Assembly (NCBI RefSeq): GCF_003660105.1
Contig: NZ_CP032823.1
Span: forward strand, 744,001-808,000
Source of the DNA: Aliarcobacter cryaerophilus ATCC 43158
GTDB taxonomy: Bacteria; Campylobacterota; Campylobacteria; Campylobacterales; Arcobacteraceae
Direction: 5' to 3'
Length of the DNA: 64,000 nucleotides
Positions 7,360-15,551 of the stretch are shown here, in pieces. Positions within the stretch are counted from its first letter, which is position 1; the number at the start of each line of letters is the position of its first letter. Both the position numbers and the translations under genes were made by a program. The notes under the pieces are model-generated. The model worked only from the letters and a program-made list of their open reading frames with translations, ran no database searches and was not told the origin of the DNA.

Positions 7360-7440
7360 AAAATTATTAGAAATAGTAAAAATATCATTTCAGAAAATTT
7401 AGAAAAAAATATAAAAGAATCTGAAAAAGAAAACTCATAA

Positions 7441-7826
7441 ATTAATCTTTTTATTTTTATGAAATCTCACAAAAACATTTTATTTTTTTGCCTATAAAAA
7501 GAGAAAAATCAAACAAACTTTTTTAAAAAGTTACAGATTTATTTTTGCTATTAAAAAAACTTTTCTAGCTAGTTGCTGTAAAAATTGATAAATGTATTTT
7601 TGTTTAAATATTTGTATTACAGGAAAGGAAACTAGGACACAAAAAGCAGGGCTTTTTTGTCCTAGATTTCCGACCTGTTCTGCGAAGCTCTTGTATAAAA
7701 CTTTTGTAAACAAAAGATTTTATGATTTTTTTTAGAAAAAAAATATTTTAATTTAGTACAAAAAATATATTTTTTAAATCATTTTTAATTAAATTTAATT
7801 CAATAAAATTTATTGAATTTTACTTT
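7441..7826. other. Non-coding stretch of the element (candidate origin region)
   Basis: Nothing here reads as a convincing gene. The stretch is very AT-rich except for about 70 bases (7620-7690) holding a strong hairpin (7632-7665). A second palindrome, TTCAATAAA-A-TTTATTGAA (7799-7817), lies just beyond the integrase stop and may end its transcript. A 60-codon minus-strand frame across the hairpin has no coding character. Confidence 0.5.
7632..7665. repeat. Strong hairpin, candidate rolling-circle origin or terminator
   Basis: CTAGGACA-C-AAAAAGC pairs with GCTTTTTTGTCCTAG around the three-base loop AGG, with a single bulged C. It is the most GC-rich and most stable hairpin of the element and stands in otherwise AT-rich non-coding DNA. 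Such a hairpin next to a nick site is the usual form of a double-strand origin for HUH Rep proteins. The oligo-T in one arm also allows a terminator reading. Confidence 0.5.
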
Positions 7827-8909
7827 TTATTTTAAAATTTCAAAAACTTTTTTAAGTCCAGCACTAGCAACTTTTTGTTGAACTTTTGCATATCTTTTTG
7901 TAGGTCGTGTTGAACTATGTCCAAGAATAGCTGAAACAACTTCCATACTATTATCAGTTTCATTTAAAGATATTTCACCAATTAAATGTCTTAAATCGTG
8001 TATTCTAATTTGCTTATTAATATTTGCATTTTCAAGAATTCTTTTCCAAGCCCATCTAAGATTTTTTACTTTATCACCTGTAACATTTGATTTAAAAACA
8101 TATCCTGTTTTTTCATTTTTATTTATTAAAATTTCATAGAGTTCATCTGTTATTTCATAAATCATATTTTTTTTTGCTTTGTTAATTTCAAATCCAATTT
8201 GATATACTCTTTTTTCAAGGTCTATCATATCCCAAGTTAAACTTAATACTTCCTCTTTACGGCGACCGTGCAAAAGAAAAGTAAATATTTCTCTATAAAG
8301 TTGCTCTTTAAAATTTATTATTGTTTTAAACAGCCTTTTTGATTCATCTAAAGTAAGAGGAAAATCTCTTGTATTATCATATTTTGGTTTATCAACTTGG
8401 GAAACTGGATTATTAATCATCATTTTATTTTTTATAGCAAATTTAAAGATAGATGATAAATCTGCTAAGAGATTATCAACTGTTTTTGGAGCTCTTGTTT
8501 TTATTAAATCATTAACAAAATTTTGTATATGAAAAACTTGCATATTGTTTATTAAATAATTATCAAATAAAGGTTTAAAATGAGTATTATAATTACTTTT
8601 TTTAGTTTCATAAGTTCTTTTTGCAATTGATTTTGAATTTTCAAGATGAGTATAATATAATTCCCATAATTGCTTAAATGTTATATTTTTAGAAGCATAG
8701 TTATTGTTTGAAATATCATTTTTTAACTCTTCTTTTTTTAAGTATGCTATTTTTGCATTTGTTCTATAACAATCATTTTCATATCCAACAATCCTTTTAT
8801 ATCTATTTTTATTTAATTCAAAAATAGCAACAAATACTTTACCTTTTAAAGGGTCTTTAAAAAAGTAGATTCCTACATAATTAGTTTTTGTAAGTTTTGG
8901 TAAAGCCAT
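7827..8909 (-). CDS. Tyrosine recombinase (integrase) of the element
   Basis: The 360-residue phage-type integrase has an N-terminal arm-binding part, a SAM-like core-binding domain (about residues 75-165) and a C-terminal catalytic domain. The catalytic residues are visible: R217 (in LLHGRRKEEVLSL), H304-D-L-R307 (HDLRHL), H331 (LGHSS) and the nucleophile Y340 (KRYAKV). It should catalyse integration at, and excision from, the tRNA-Glu 3' half. It reads away from attR, 154 bases from it. Its start follows AAAAGG, and the 28-bp subterminal repeat lies immediately upstream, so integrase binding there could also repress its own gene. Confidence 0.93.
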   Translation of the reverse strand: MALPKLTKTNYVGIYFFKDPLKGKVFVAIFELNKNRYKRIVGYENDCYRTNAKIAYLKKEELKNDISNNNYASKNITFKQLWELYYTHLENSKSIAKRTYETKKSNYNTHFKPLFDNYLINNMQVFHIQNFVNDLIKTRAPKTVDNLLADLSSIFKFAIKNKMMINNPVSQVDKPKYDNTRDFPLTLDESKRLFKTIINFKEQLYREIFTFLLHGRRKEEVLSLTWDMIDLEKRVYQIGFEINKAKKNMIYEITDELYEILINKNEKTGYVFKSNVTGDKVKNLRWAWKRILENANINKQIRIHDLRHLIGEISLNETDNSMEVVSAILGHSSTRPTKRYAKVQQKVASAGLKKVFEILK

Positions 8910-8925
8910 TCTAATTTTTCCTTTT

Positions 8926-8953
8926 AGGGTGTGGTTTAGGGTGTGGTTTTGAA
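8926..8953 (+). repeat. Right copy of the 28-bp subterminal repeat
   Basis: This is the partner of 1945-1972 with a single mismatch, and again holds two GGGTGTGGTTT units. It overlaps the integrase leader and is a candidate arm site. Confidence 0.6.
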
Positions 8954-9062
8954 TGTAAATATATGTATATTTATAAAGATAATACTAATATATAAAAACT
9001 TAAATAGCCTATAAAAAGGACATTTGAAACGATAAATTATATATTGGTATAATTAGAACAAA

Positions 9063-9109
9063 AAGATTTCCTCTTGATGACGCATGTTCGAATCATGCTG
9101 GGGTCGCCA
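9063..9109 (+). repeat. attR: displaced 3' half of the original tRNA-Glu
   Basis: Anticodon loop to CCA of a tRNA-Glu without the 5' half. The T-stem reads GCATG-TTCGAAT-CATGC and still pairs perfectly, so this is probably the chromosome's original 3' end, pushed aside by integration. The 144 bases from here to the next gene hold only a promoter-like region. Confidence 0.88.
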
Positions 9110-9178
9110 CTCACACTTTATTCCAATTTTAATTTTCTACTTTAACCTTAAATAAAATTTTATATAAATTAGTTTTTC

Positions 9179-9184
9179 TATAAT
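9179..9184 (+). promoter_or_regulatory. Candidate -10 box of the polysaccharide locus
   Basis: TATAAT stands about 70 bases before the TTG start of the regulator gene, in the only sizeable spacer upstream of the locus. No clear -35 and no JUMPstart/ops element was seen. Confidence 0.4.
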
Positions 9185-9253
9185 ATTATTAATAGTGTTC
9201 AAAGAATAAACATAGTATATTTCATGTTCAATTTTTAAAGGGGAATTAAGATT

Positions 9254-9568
9254 TTGAATCAAGAAGAGATAGAACTAAAAATTCTAAGAAGTGTAGATAA
9301 AGTCACAAGCCAAAGAACAATAGCAGATGAAATAGGCTATAGCTTGGGAAAAGTGAACTATGTACTTAAAAACTTAATTGATAAAGGTTTTATAAAAACT
9401 CAAAGATTTGTAAACTCAGAAAATAAAATCCAATATAAATACTTACTTACACCAAAAGGTATAAAAGAAAAAATTGAAATCACAGAAAAGTTTATTTCTA
9501 TAAAAAAAGCTGAGTATGATGAGCTTCAAAAAGAGCTTGAAGTTTTGAAAGGTTTGGGGGAAAGTTAA
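9254..9568 (+). CDS. MarR-type EPS-associated transcriptional regulator
   Basis: The 104-residue protein has a winged helix-turn-helix (residues about 6-65: SQRTIADEIGYSLGKVNYVL, then a wing with YKYLLTPKG) and a C-terminal coiled coil. It matches the small MarR-like regulators that open exopolysaccharide loci in many Proteobacteria and Campylobacterota. It starts at TTG, supported by AAGGGGAA about ten bases upstream; no ATG fits. One base separates its stop from manC, so it is cotranscribed with the locus it probably controls. Confidence 0.8.
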   Translation: MNQEEIELKILRSVDKVTSQRTIADEIGYSLGKVNYVLKNLIDKGFIKTQRFVNSENKIQYKYLLTPKGIKEKIEITEKFISIKKAEYDELQKELEVLKGLGES

Positions 9569-9569
9569 A

Positions 9570-10955
9570 ATGACAAATATTATTTTATGCGGAGGAAGTG
9601 GAACAAGACTGTGGCCAATTAGTCGTACTCTTATGCCAAAACAGTTTGTTAAACTTTTTTCAAATAAGTCACTATTTCAATTAACGGTTGAGAGAAATAG
9701 TAAATTATGTAAATCACAATTTATAGTATCAAACTCTGAGCAATATTTTCTTGCATTAGACCAATTAGAAGAACTTAGTATTGATAATAATAAATACCTT
9801 CTTGAGCCTCTAGCAAGAAATACAGCTCCTGCAATTGCACTTGCTTGTATGGCTTTAGATTATGATGAAATAGTTCTTGTAACTCCAAGTGATCATTTAA
9901 TAAAAGATGAAAAAGAGTATGAAAAAGTGATAAATAAAGCAAAAGAGTTTGCTTCTAATAATAAACTAGTTACATTTGGAATTACTCCAACATTTGCCGA
10001 AACTGGATTTGGATATATTGAAAGTATAAATGAGTTTGATGTAAAAGCCTTTCATGAAAAACCAAACTTTAAAACGGCAACTTCATATCTAAAAGCTGGA
10101 AACTATTATTGGAACTCTGGAATGTTTTGTTTTAAAGCAGGAGTATTCCTTGATGAACTTAAAATTTATTCACCTGAGATATATGAAACTTCAAAAATAT
10201 CTTTTGAAAATGCAACAAATACAAACAACCTGATTAGAATAAAATATGAAGATATGGCAAATATTCCTGAGGATAGTATAGATTATGCTGTTATGGAGAA
10301 ATCAAATATAGTCAAAGTAATTCCTTCAAATATATCGTGGAGTGATGTAGGAAGCTTTGATTCACTCTATGAAGAACTTCCAAAAGATGAAAATAATAAT
10401 ACTATAAATGAAAATCATATCTCAATTGATTCAAAAAATAATTTAATATATGGAAGTGAGCGAAAAATAGCAACTGTCGATATAGAAGATTTAATAATTA
10501 TTGATACTGGTGATGCACTTTTGATATCAAAAAAAGGCTCTAGCCAAAAAGTTAAAAAAGTAGTTGAAAAACTAAAAGAGTCAAACTCACAACTGCATAA
10601 TATTCACTTAACAGGATATAGACCTTGGGGGTCTTATACAATACTTGAAGAATCAAGTGGATATAAAATAAAAAAAATAGAAGTAAACCCAGGGAAAAGA
10701 TTATCTCTACAAAAACATTTCCATAGAAGTGAACACTGGATTGTGGTATCAGGAACTGCAACTGTAACTGTTGGAGATGAAAAAAGATTAGTTCGACCGA
10801 ATGAGAGTACATATATAAAAGCAGGGGAGCTTCATAGACTTGAAAATGAAGGTAAAATTTCAGTAGTTTTAATAGAAGCACAAGTTGGTGAATATACAGG
10901 TGAAGATGATATTGTAAGAGTTGAAGATGATTTTAGTAGAGAGTGTAAAAATTAG
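9570..10955 (+). CDS. manC: Mannose-1-phosphate guanylyltransferase / mannose-6-phosphate isomerase
   Basis: This is the bifunctional 461-residue enzyme. The N-terminal nucleotidyltransferase domain has GGSGTRLWP (residues 8-16) and PKQF, and a FHEKP motif near residue 163. The C-terminal type II isomerase cupin begins near RPWGSYTIL, with the metal-binding HFHRSEHW. It turns fructose-6-phosphate into mannose-6-phosphate and, after phosphomannomutase, mannose-1-phosphate plus GTP into GDP-mannose. The mutase is probably the gene at 38610-39986. It feeds Gmd directly downstream and is the first biosynthetic gene of the locus. Confidence 0.95.
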   Translation: MTNIILCGGSGTRLWPISRTLMPKQFVKLFSNKSLFQLTVERNSKLCKSQFIVSNSEQYFLALDQLEELSIDNNKYLLEPLARNTAPAIALACMALDYDEIVLVTPSDHLIKDEKEYEKVINKAKEFASNNKLVTFGITPTFAETGFGYIESINEFDVKAFHEKPNFKTATSYLKAGNYYWNSGMFCFKAGVFLDELKIYSPEIYETSKISFENATNTNNLIRIKYEDMANIPEDSIDYAVMEKSNIVKVIPSNISWSDVGSFDSLYEELPKDENNNTINENHISIDSKNNLIYGSERKIATVDIEDLIIIDTGDALLISKKGSSQKVKKVVEKLKESNSQLHNIHLTGYRPWGSYTILEESSGYKIKKIEVNPGKRLSLQKHFHRSEHWIVVSGTATVTVGDEKRLVRPNESTYIKAGELHRLENEGKISVVLIEAQVGEYTGEDDIVRVEDDFSRECKN

Positions 10956-10956
10956 A

Positions 10957-11400
10957 ATGCTTGAGCTAGAACAATTTAAAACTTTAGTAGATATCGCACC
11001 TTTAGTTTCAATAGATTTTATTATTAAAAATCAAGACAATAAAATACTTCTTGGAAAAAGAGTCAATAAACCAGCTTGTGATTACTTTTTTACACTTGGT
11101 GGAAGAGTTTATAAAAATGAAACTATAAATGAAGCAAAAAAAAGAGTATTAAAAGATGAAATTGGATTAAATATTGAAAATTTTAATCCAAAGTTTATAG
11201 GAGTGTTTGAGCACTTTTATGAAAATAGTTTTGTATATGATAATATATCAACACATTATGTAAATCTTGGATATGAGATAGAGGTATTTTATATGCAAGA
11301 CTTACCAACAAAACAACACAATGAATATGTATGGTTAAGTAAGGATGAAATTATGAACTCAAATGAAGTTCATAAGTATGTAAAAGATTATTTTAAATAG
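10957..11400 (+). CDS. gmm: GDP-mannose mannosyl hydrolase (Nudix family)
   Basis: The 147-residue Nudix-type enzyme hydrolyses GDP-mannose (or GDP-glucose) to GDP and free sugar, probably tuning GDP-mannose levels for the pathway. The modified Nudix box typical of Gmm is seen as GGRVYKNETINEAKKRVLKD, followed by EIG. The frame also opens at a TTG (10921) inside manC. The ATG at 10957 stands one base after the manC stop behind GAGAG and gives the normal family length, so it is preferred. gmm beside manC and gmd is a common arrangement. Confidence 0.88.
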   Translation: MLELEQFKTLVDIAPLVSIDFIIKNQDNKILLGKRVNKPACDYFFTLGGRVYKNETINEAKKRVLKDEIGLNIENFNPKFIGVFEHFYENSFVYDNISTHYVNLGYEIEVFYMQDLPTKQHNEYVWLSKDEIMNSNEVHKYVKDYFK

Positions 11401-11414
11401 GAGAATAGGAATAA

Positions 11415-12560
11415 ATGGCACAACAAAAAGTAGCATTAATCACAGGAATAACAGGACAAGATGGAAGTTATCTTGCTGAATTTTTACTAAAAAAAGGTTA
11501 TATAGTTCATGGAATTAAAAGAAGAAGTTCTTTGTTTAATACAGATAGGATAGATCATCTTTATCAAGATGTTCATGAAAATAATGTAAATCTTCATCTA
11601 CATTTTGGCGATATGACAGATTCTATGAATTTAACTAGAATTATTCAAGAGACACAACCAGATGAGATTTATAATCTTGCAGCTATGAGCCATGTTGCTG
11701 TTTCTTTTGAAACACCTGAATATGTTGCTAATGCAGATGGTACTGGAACACTAAGAATTCTTGAAGCTGTTAAACTTTTAGGCTTAACAAAAAAAACAAA
11801 AATTTACCAAGCAAGTACATCTGAACTTTATGGAAAAGTACAAGAGACACCTCAAAGTGAAACAACTCCATTTTACCCAAGAAGCCCATATGCAGTTGCT
11901 AAAATGTATGCGTATTGGATAACTTTAAACTATAGAGAAGCTTATGGTATGTTTGCTTGTAATGGAATACTATTTAATCATGAATCTCCTGTAAGAGGAG
12001 AAACATTTGTTACTAGAAAAATCACTCGTGCAGCTTCTAAAATAGCTCTTGGACTTCAAGATAAGTTATATCTAGGAAATCTTGATGCAAAAAGAGACTG
12101 GGGACATGCAAAAGATTATGTAAGAATGATGTGGATGATTTTACAAGCAGAGATTGCAGAAGACTGGGTAATAGCAACAGGACAAACTACAACTGTAAGA
12201 GATTTTGTGAAATTCTCATTTGCTTATGCTGGAATAAACTTAAGATTTGAAGGTATTGGTGTAGATGAAGTTGGTATTGTAGATTCTTTGGATTTAGAAA
12301 AAGCAAAAGCTTCAAATGTAGATATTTCTCATTTAATTATTGGACAAAATGTAGTTTGTGTAGACCCAAGATATTTCAGACCAACAGAAGTTGATTTACT
12401 TTTAGGAGACCCAACAAAAGCTGAACAAAAACTTGGATGGAATAGAGAATATAACTTACAAGATTTAGTAAATGATATGATGAAATCAGATTTAAAACTG
12501 ATGACAAAAGATGTTTACCTAAAAGATGGTGGATATAAAACTATGAGTTATTTTGAATAG
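11415..12560 (+). CDS. gmd: GDP-mannose 4,6-dehydratase
   Basis: The 381-residue short-chain dehydrogenase/reductase makes GDP-4-keto-6-deoxy-D-mannose from GDP-mannose. The nucleotide-binding GITGQDG (residues 11-17), the T135-S136-E137 triad (in QASTSELYG) and the catalytic Y159-xxx-K163 (SPYAVAK) are all present, and the length is normal. The RBS is GGAGAATAGGA. Its product is the branch point for the next two genes, which lead to GDP-L-fucose and/or GDP-L-colitose. Confidence 0.96.
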   Translation: MAQQKVALITGITGQDGSYLAEFLLKKGYIVHGIKRRSSLFNTDRIDHLYQDVHENNVNLHLHFGDMTDSMNLTRIIQETQPDEIYNLAAMSHVAVSFETPEYVANADGTGTLRILEAVKLLGLTKKTKIYQASTSELYGKVQETPQSETTPFYPRSPYAVAKMYAYWITLNYREAYGMFACNGILFNHESPVRGETFVTRKITRAASKIALGLQDKLYLGNLDAKRDWGHAKDYVRMMWMILQAEIAEDWVIATGQTTTVRDFVKFSFAYAGINLRFEGIGVDEVGIVDSLDLEKAKASNVDISHLIIGQNVVCVDPRYFRPTEVDLLLGDPTKAEQKLGWNREYNLQDLVNDMMKSDLKLMTKDVYLKDGGYKTMSYFE

Positions 12561-12572
12561 GATTTCTTAAAT

Positions 12573-13505
12573 ATGCAAAAAATACTAATAACTGGTTCAA
12601 ATGGAATGGTAGGAAAAAATATAGTTAAATTTGAAAAATCAAAAAACTATATTCTTCTAACTCCATCAAGTAAAGAACTTAATCTTTTAGATAGAAGTTC
12701 GGTTGATAAATATATAAAAGAAAATAATCCAGATATTGTAATTCATTGTGCAGGAAGAGTTGGAGGTATTCAAGCTAATATGGCTAATCCTGTCACTTTT
12801 TTGGTTCAAAATACTCAAATTGGATTAAACATCATCATGGCTTCAAAAGAAGCTGGAATTAGAAAACTTATAAATATGAGTAGCTCTTGTATGTATCCAA
12901 GAGATGCAAAAAATCCTTTAGGTGAAGAGCTGATACTTAAAGGTGAACTAGAACCAACAAATGAAGGATATGCTGTAGCAAAAGTTACAACAACTAAACT
13001 TTGTGAATATATAAATAGAGAAGATAAAAAATTTCAATATAAAACTATTATTCCGTGTAATTTATATGGACGATACGATAAGTTTGACCCAAAACACTCT
13101 CATATGCTTCCTGCTGTTATTAAAAAAATTTATGAAGCAAAAGTAAATAATCAAGAAAGTCTTGATATTTGGGGTGATGGAGAAGCCAGAAGAGAATTTA
13201 TGTATGCAGAAGATTTAGCTGATTTTACATACTTTTCTTTAGAAAACTTTGAATCAATGCCTCAAAATATCAATGTAGGGTTAGGACATGACTATACTAT
13301 CAATGAATATTATAAAGCAATAGCAGAAGTGATAGGATATGAAGGAAACTTTGTACATGACTTATCAAAACCAGTTGGAATGAAACAAAAACTTATAGAT
13401 GATACCAAGCTTCAAAGCTTTGGTTGGAAATATAAAACATCTTTAAAAGATGGAATTATTAAGACTTACGAATATTATTTAAAAGAGGTATTAAATGACA
13501 AATAG
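12573..13505 (+). CDS. fcl: GDP-L-fucose synthase or GDP-L-colitose synthase (Fcl/ColC family)
   Basis: The 310-residue SDR enzyme has the NADP-binding TGSNGMVG (residues 7-14), the SSSCMYP active-site segment and Y133-xxx-K137 (YAVAK). Members epimerise and reduce GDP-4-keto-6-deoxymannose to GDP-L-fucose; the close relative ColC does the same on the 3-deoxy product of ColD to give GDP-L-colitose. As the next gene is ColD-like, either role or both is possible, and sequence inspection cannot separate them. It overlaps the start of colD by 11 bases, implying coupled translation. Confidence 0.85.
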   Translation: MQKILITGSNGMVGKNIVKFEKSKNYILLTPSSKELNLLDRSSVDKYIKENNPDIVIHCAGRVGGIQANMANPVTFLVQNTQIGLNIIMASKEAGIRKLINMSSSCMYPRDAKNPLGEELILKGELEPTNEGYAVAKVTTTKLCEYINREDKKFQYKTIIPCNLYGRYDKFDPKHSHMLPAVIKKIYEAKVNNQESLDIWGDGEARREFMYAEDLADFTYFSLENFESMPQNINVGLGHDYTINEYYKAIAEVIGYEGNFVHDLSKPVGMKQKLIDDTKLQSFGWKYKTSLKDGIIKTYEYYLKEVLNDK

Positions 13506-14658
13506 CTATCCATTAGCAACATCAACATGGGATGAAAAAGAATTAGAAGCGATTCAAAGTGTAATAAACAGAGATATGTACACTATGGGTGAAAGTGTAG
13601 CTTCTTTTGAAAAAGATTTTTGTAAGTTTACAGGAAGTAAATATGTTGTTATGGTAAGTTCTGGTTCAACTGCAAACTTAATAGCAACGGCTGCACTTTT
13701 TTATACAAAAAATCCAAAACTCAAACGAGGTGATGAAGTAATAGTTCCTGCTGTTTCATGGTCAACTACATACTATCCACTTTATCAATATGGACTTAAA
13801 TTAAAGTTTGTAGATATTGATTTAGAAACTTTAAACTATGATTTAGATGCTTTAAAAGAAGTGATTACAGAAAATACAAAAATGATAATGGTAGTAAATC
13901 TTTTAGGTAATCCAAACGATTTTGATAAAATTTTTGAAATGATAAAAGATAAAGATATTATTGTTTTAGAAGATAATTGTGAATCTATGGGTGCTGAATA
14001 CAAAGGTAAACAAGCGGGTACTTTTGGAATAATGGGAACATTTTCAACATTCTTCTCTCATCATATGGCAACTATGGAAGGTGGATTTGTAGTTACTGAT
14101 GATGAAGAACTTTATCATATTTTACTATCTCTTAGAGCTCATGGTTGGACAAGAAACTTACCTAAAGAAAACAAAGTATGTACAAAAAGTGAAGATTGGT
14201 TTGAAGAGTCATTTAGATTTGTACTTCCAGGATACAATGTACGACCAGTAGAGATGAGTGGAGCAATAGGAATAGAACAACTTAAAAAACTTCCAAATTT
14301 TTTAGCTAAAAGAAGAGAAAATGCAAAACTTTTCCAAGAGTTATTTTCGAATCATCCTGATTTTATTATTCAAAAAGATATTTGTAATAGTTCATGGTTT
14401 GGATTTTCGCTTATCATTAAACCTACTTCAAAACTTAAAAGAGTTGATATAGTTAAAAAGCTTATTGATGCAAAAATAGATTGTAGACCAATAGTAACTG
14501 GAAATTTTACTAGAAATGATGTAATGAAATATTTTGATTATGAAATACATGGTGAACTTAAAAATGCTGATTATTTACATAAAAATGGATTGTTTGTTGG
14601 TAATCATCAGATTGGTTTGGAAGATGAGATTAAGTATTTAGCAGAGGTACTAAATTGA
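13495..14658 (+). CDS. colD: GDP-4-keto-6-deoxy-D-mannose 3-dehydratase (ColD-like)
   Basis: The 387-residue protein has the DegT/DnrJ/EryC1 aminotransferase fold with the cofactor segment LEDNCESMGAEY. Where true aminotransferases hold the PLP-binding lysine (SFxxxKxxTTGEGG) it reads TFFSHHMATMEGG, with H189 in the lysine position. Lysine replaced by histidine is the hallmark of ColD, which removes the 3-hydroxyl using PMP and glutamate. With Gmd and the Fcl/ColC enzyme this gives a route to GDP-L-colitose. The start overlaps fcl and the stop overlaps the next TTG start. Confidence 0.85.
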   Translation: MTNSYPLATSTWDEKELEAIQSVINRDMYTMGESVASFEKDFCKFTGSKYVVMVSSGSTANLIATAALFYTKNPKLKRGDEVIVPAVSWSTTYYPLYQYGLKLKFVDIDLETLNYDLDALKEVITENTKMIMVVNLLGNPNDFDKIFEMIKDKDIIVLEDNCESMGAEYKGKQAGTFGIMGTFSTFFSHHMATMEGGFVVTDDEELYHILLSLRAHGWTRNLPKENKVCTKSEDWFEESFRFVLPGYNVRPVEMSGAIGIEQLKKLPNFLAKRRENAKLFQELFSNHPDFIIQKDICNSSWFGFSLIIKPTSKLKRVDIVKKLIDAKIDCRPIVTGNFTRNDVMKYFDYEIHGELKNADYLHKNGLFVGNHQIGLEDEIKYLAEVLN

Positions 14659-15551
14659 TAATAGTTAAATTAATTGGTGGACTCACAAGCCAAATGCATA
14701 AATATGCACTTGGTAAGGTTCTCGCTTTAAAACACAATGTACCTTTAAAACTAGATTTGTCGTGGTTTGATGATAAAGAGAAAACTGATACCGCATGGCC
14801 TTATCAATTAGAATTTTATGGTATCAAAGAAGATATAGCTACGCCAGAAGAGATTAAAAAACTTAAGGGAAGTGATAGATATTGCACCTTTGCAAGAAGA
14901 GTGAAACATTATTTAGGATTAGATATTTATAAAAAGACTTATATAAATACTAGTTTTCTATCTGTTGATGAGTTTAACAATCTTGAATCTGAAATTTATT
15001 TAGAAGGTGAATGGATAGGTTTTCAATATTTAGAAAACTACAAAGATACTATAAAAAAATTATTCACCTATCCCATCAAACTAAATGACAATATTAATTT
15101 TATTAAAAAAGATATACAAAGTGTGAATTCTGTATTTTTACACATAAGAAGAGGAGATTTTTTGTCTCATCCTGGAGCTGCAAAATTTCATTCAGTTTGT
15201 GGATTGGACTATTATTCTAAAGCACTTGAGATTGTAAAGTCAAAAGTTGATGAACCTTCACTTTATATTTTTTCAGATGATATAAAATGGGCAAAAGAAA
15301 ATCTAAAATTTGATATAAACATGAAGTTTATGGATGGAAATAATAATTATGAAGATTTATTACTTATGTCAACTTGCAAACATTCTATTATAGCAAATAG
15401 CGGTTTTAGTTCATGGGGAGCTTGGTTAAATAAGAATAAAAACAAAGTAGTGATAGCACCAGAGAAGTGGGTTCAAGATGATTTTTTAAACAAAAAATTT
15501 TTGGAATTTCTTAAGTCAGATAATCTTATTTTCGTAGAGAATCAAAATTGA
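14655..15551 (+). CDS. GT11-family glycosyltransferase (fucosyl/colitosyltransferase)
   Basis: The 298-residue enzyme belongs to family GT11 (alpha-1,2-fucosyltransferases). It opens with IIVKLIGGLTSQMHKYALG, has HIRRGDF, the FSDDIKWAK motif, and ANSGFSSWGAWLN near the C-terminus. GT11 enzymes use GDP-L-fucose and some use GDP-L-colitose, both of which the upstream genes could supply. It starts at TTG overlapping the colD stop, behind AGAGG. The N-terminal motif departs from the usual GGLGNQMFEYA, unlike the second GT11 at 26006, so the two probably differ in acceptor or donor. Confidence 0.88.
   Translation: MIIVKLIGGLTSQMHKYALGKVLALKHNVPLKLDLSWFDDKEKTDTAWPYQLEFYGIKEDIATPEEIKKLKGSDRYCTFARRVKHYLGLDIYKKTYINTSFLSVDEFNNLESEIYLEGEWIGFQYLENYKDTIKKLFTYPIKLNDNINFIKKDIQSVNSVFLHIRRGDFLSHPGAAKFHSVCGLDYYSKALEIVKSKVDEPSLYIFSDDIKWAKENLKFDINMKFMDGNNNYEDLLLMSTCKHSIIANSGFSSWGAWLNKNKNKVVIAPEKWVQDDFLNKKFLEFLKSDNLIFVENQN

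Larger units (their letters stand above)
1830..9109. mobile_element. Integrative element of about 7.2 kb in tRNA-Glu
   Basis: The element runs from the 3' half of tRNA-Glu (1830-1876) to a second copy of that half (9063-9109), with a tyrosine integrase next to the right end. This is the standard layout for a tRNA-targeted integrative element. On the minus strand it carries a hypothetical gene, a VirB6-like protein, a small membrane protein, a lipoprotein, a VirB5-like protein, a coiled-coil protein, a Y2 HUH Rep, a ribbon-helix-helix-like protein and the integrase; a CI-like regulator is on the plus strand. There is no VirB4, VirB11, VirD4, VirB8-10, capsid or Zot-like gene, so it cannot be a self-sufficient conjugative element or a known filamentous phage type. 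It is best read as a mobilisable, helper-dependent element; this is inference. Confidence 0.88.

Noticed and set aside
7531-7713. 60-codon minus-strand frame
   Set aside because: It runs across the strong hairpin, has no ribosome-binding site and no protein-like composition.
9063-9109. Second tRNA-Glu gene
   Set aside because: Only the anticodon-to-CCA half is present and no 5' half can be found upstream; it is the displaced attR copy.
1830-9109. Filamentous (Inoviridae) prophage
   Set aside because: The HUH Rep and size fit, but there is no Zot-type ATPase and no coat-protein gene, and the membrane proteins look like VirB5/VirB6 parts.
10921-10956. TTG start of gmm inside manC
   Set aside because: The ATG at 10957 is one base after the manC stop and gives the usual Gmm N-terminus.
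13495-14658. GDP-perosamine synthase (PerA)
   Set aside because: The PLP lysine is replaced by histidine (H189), which fits ColD and not an aminotransferase.
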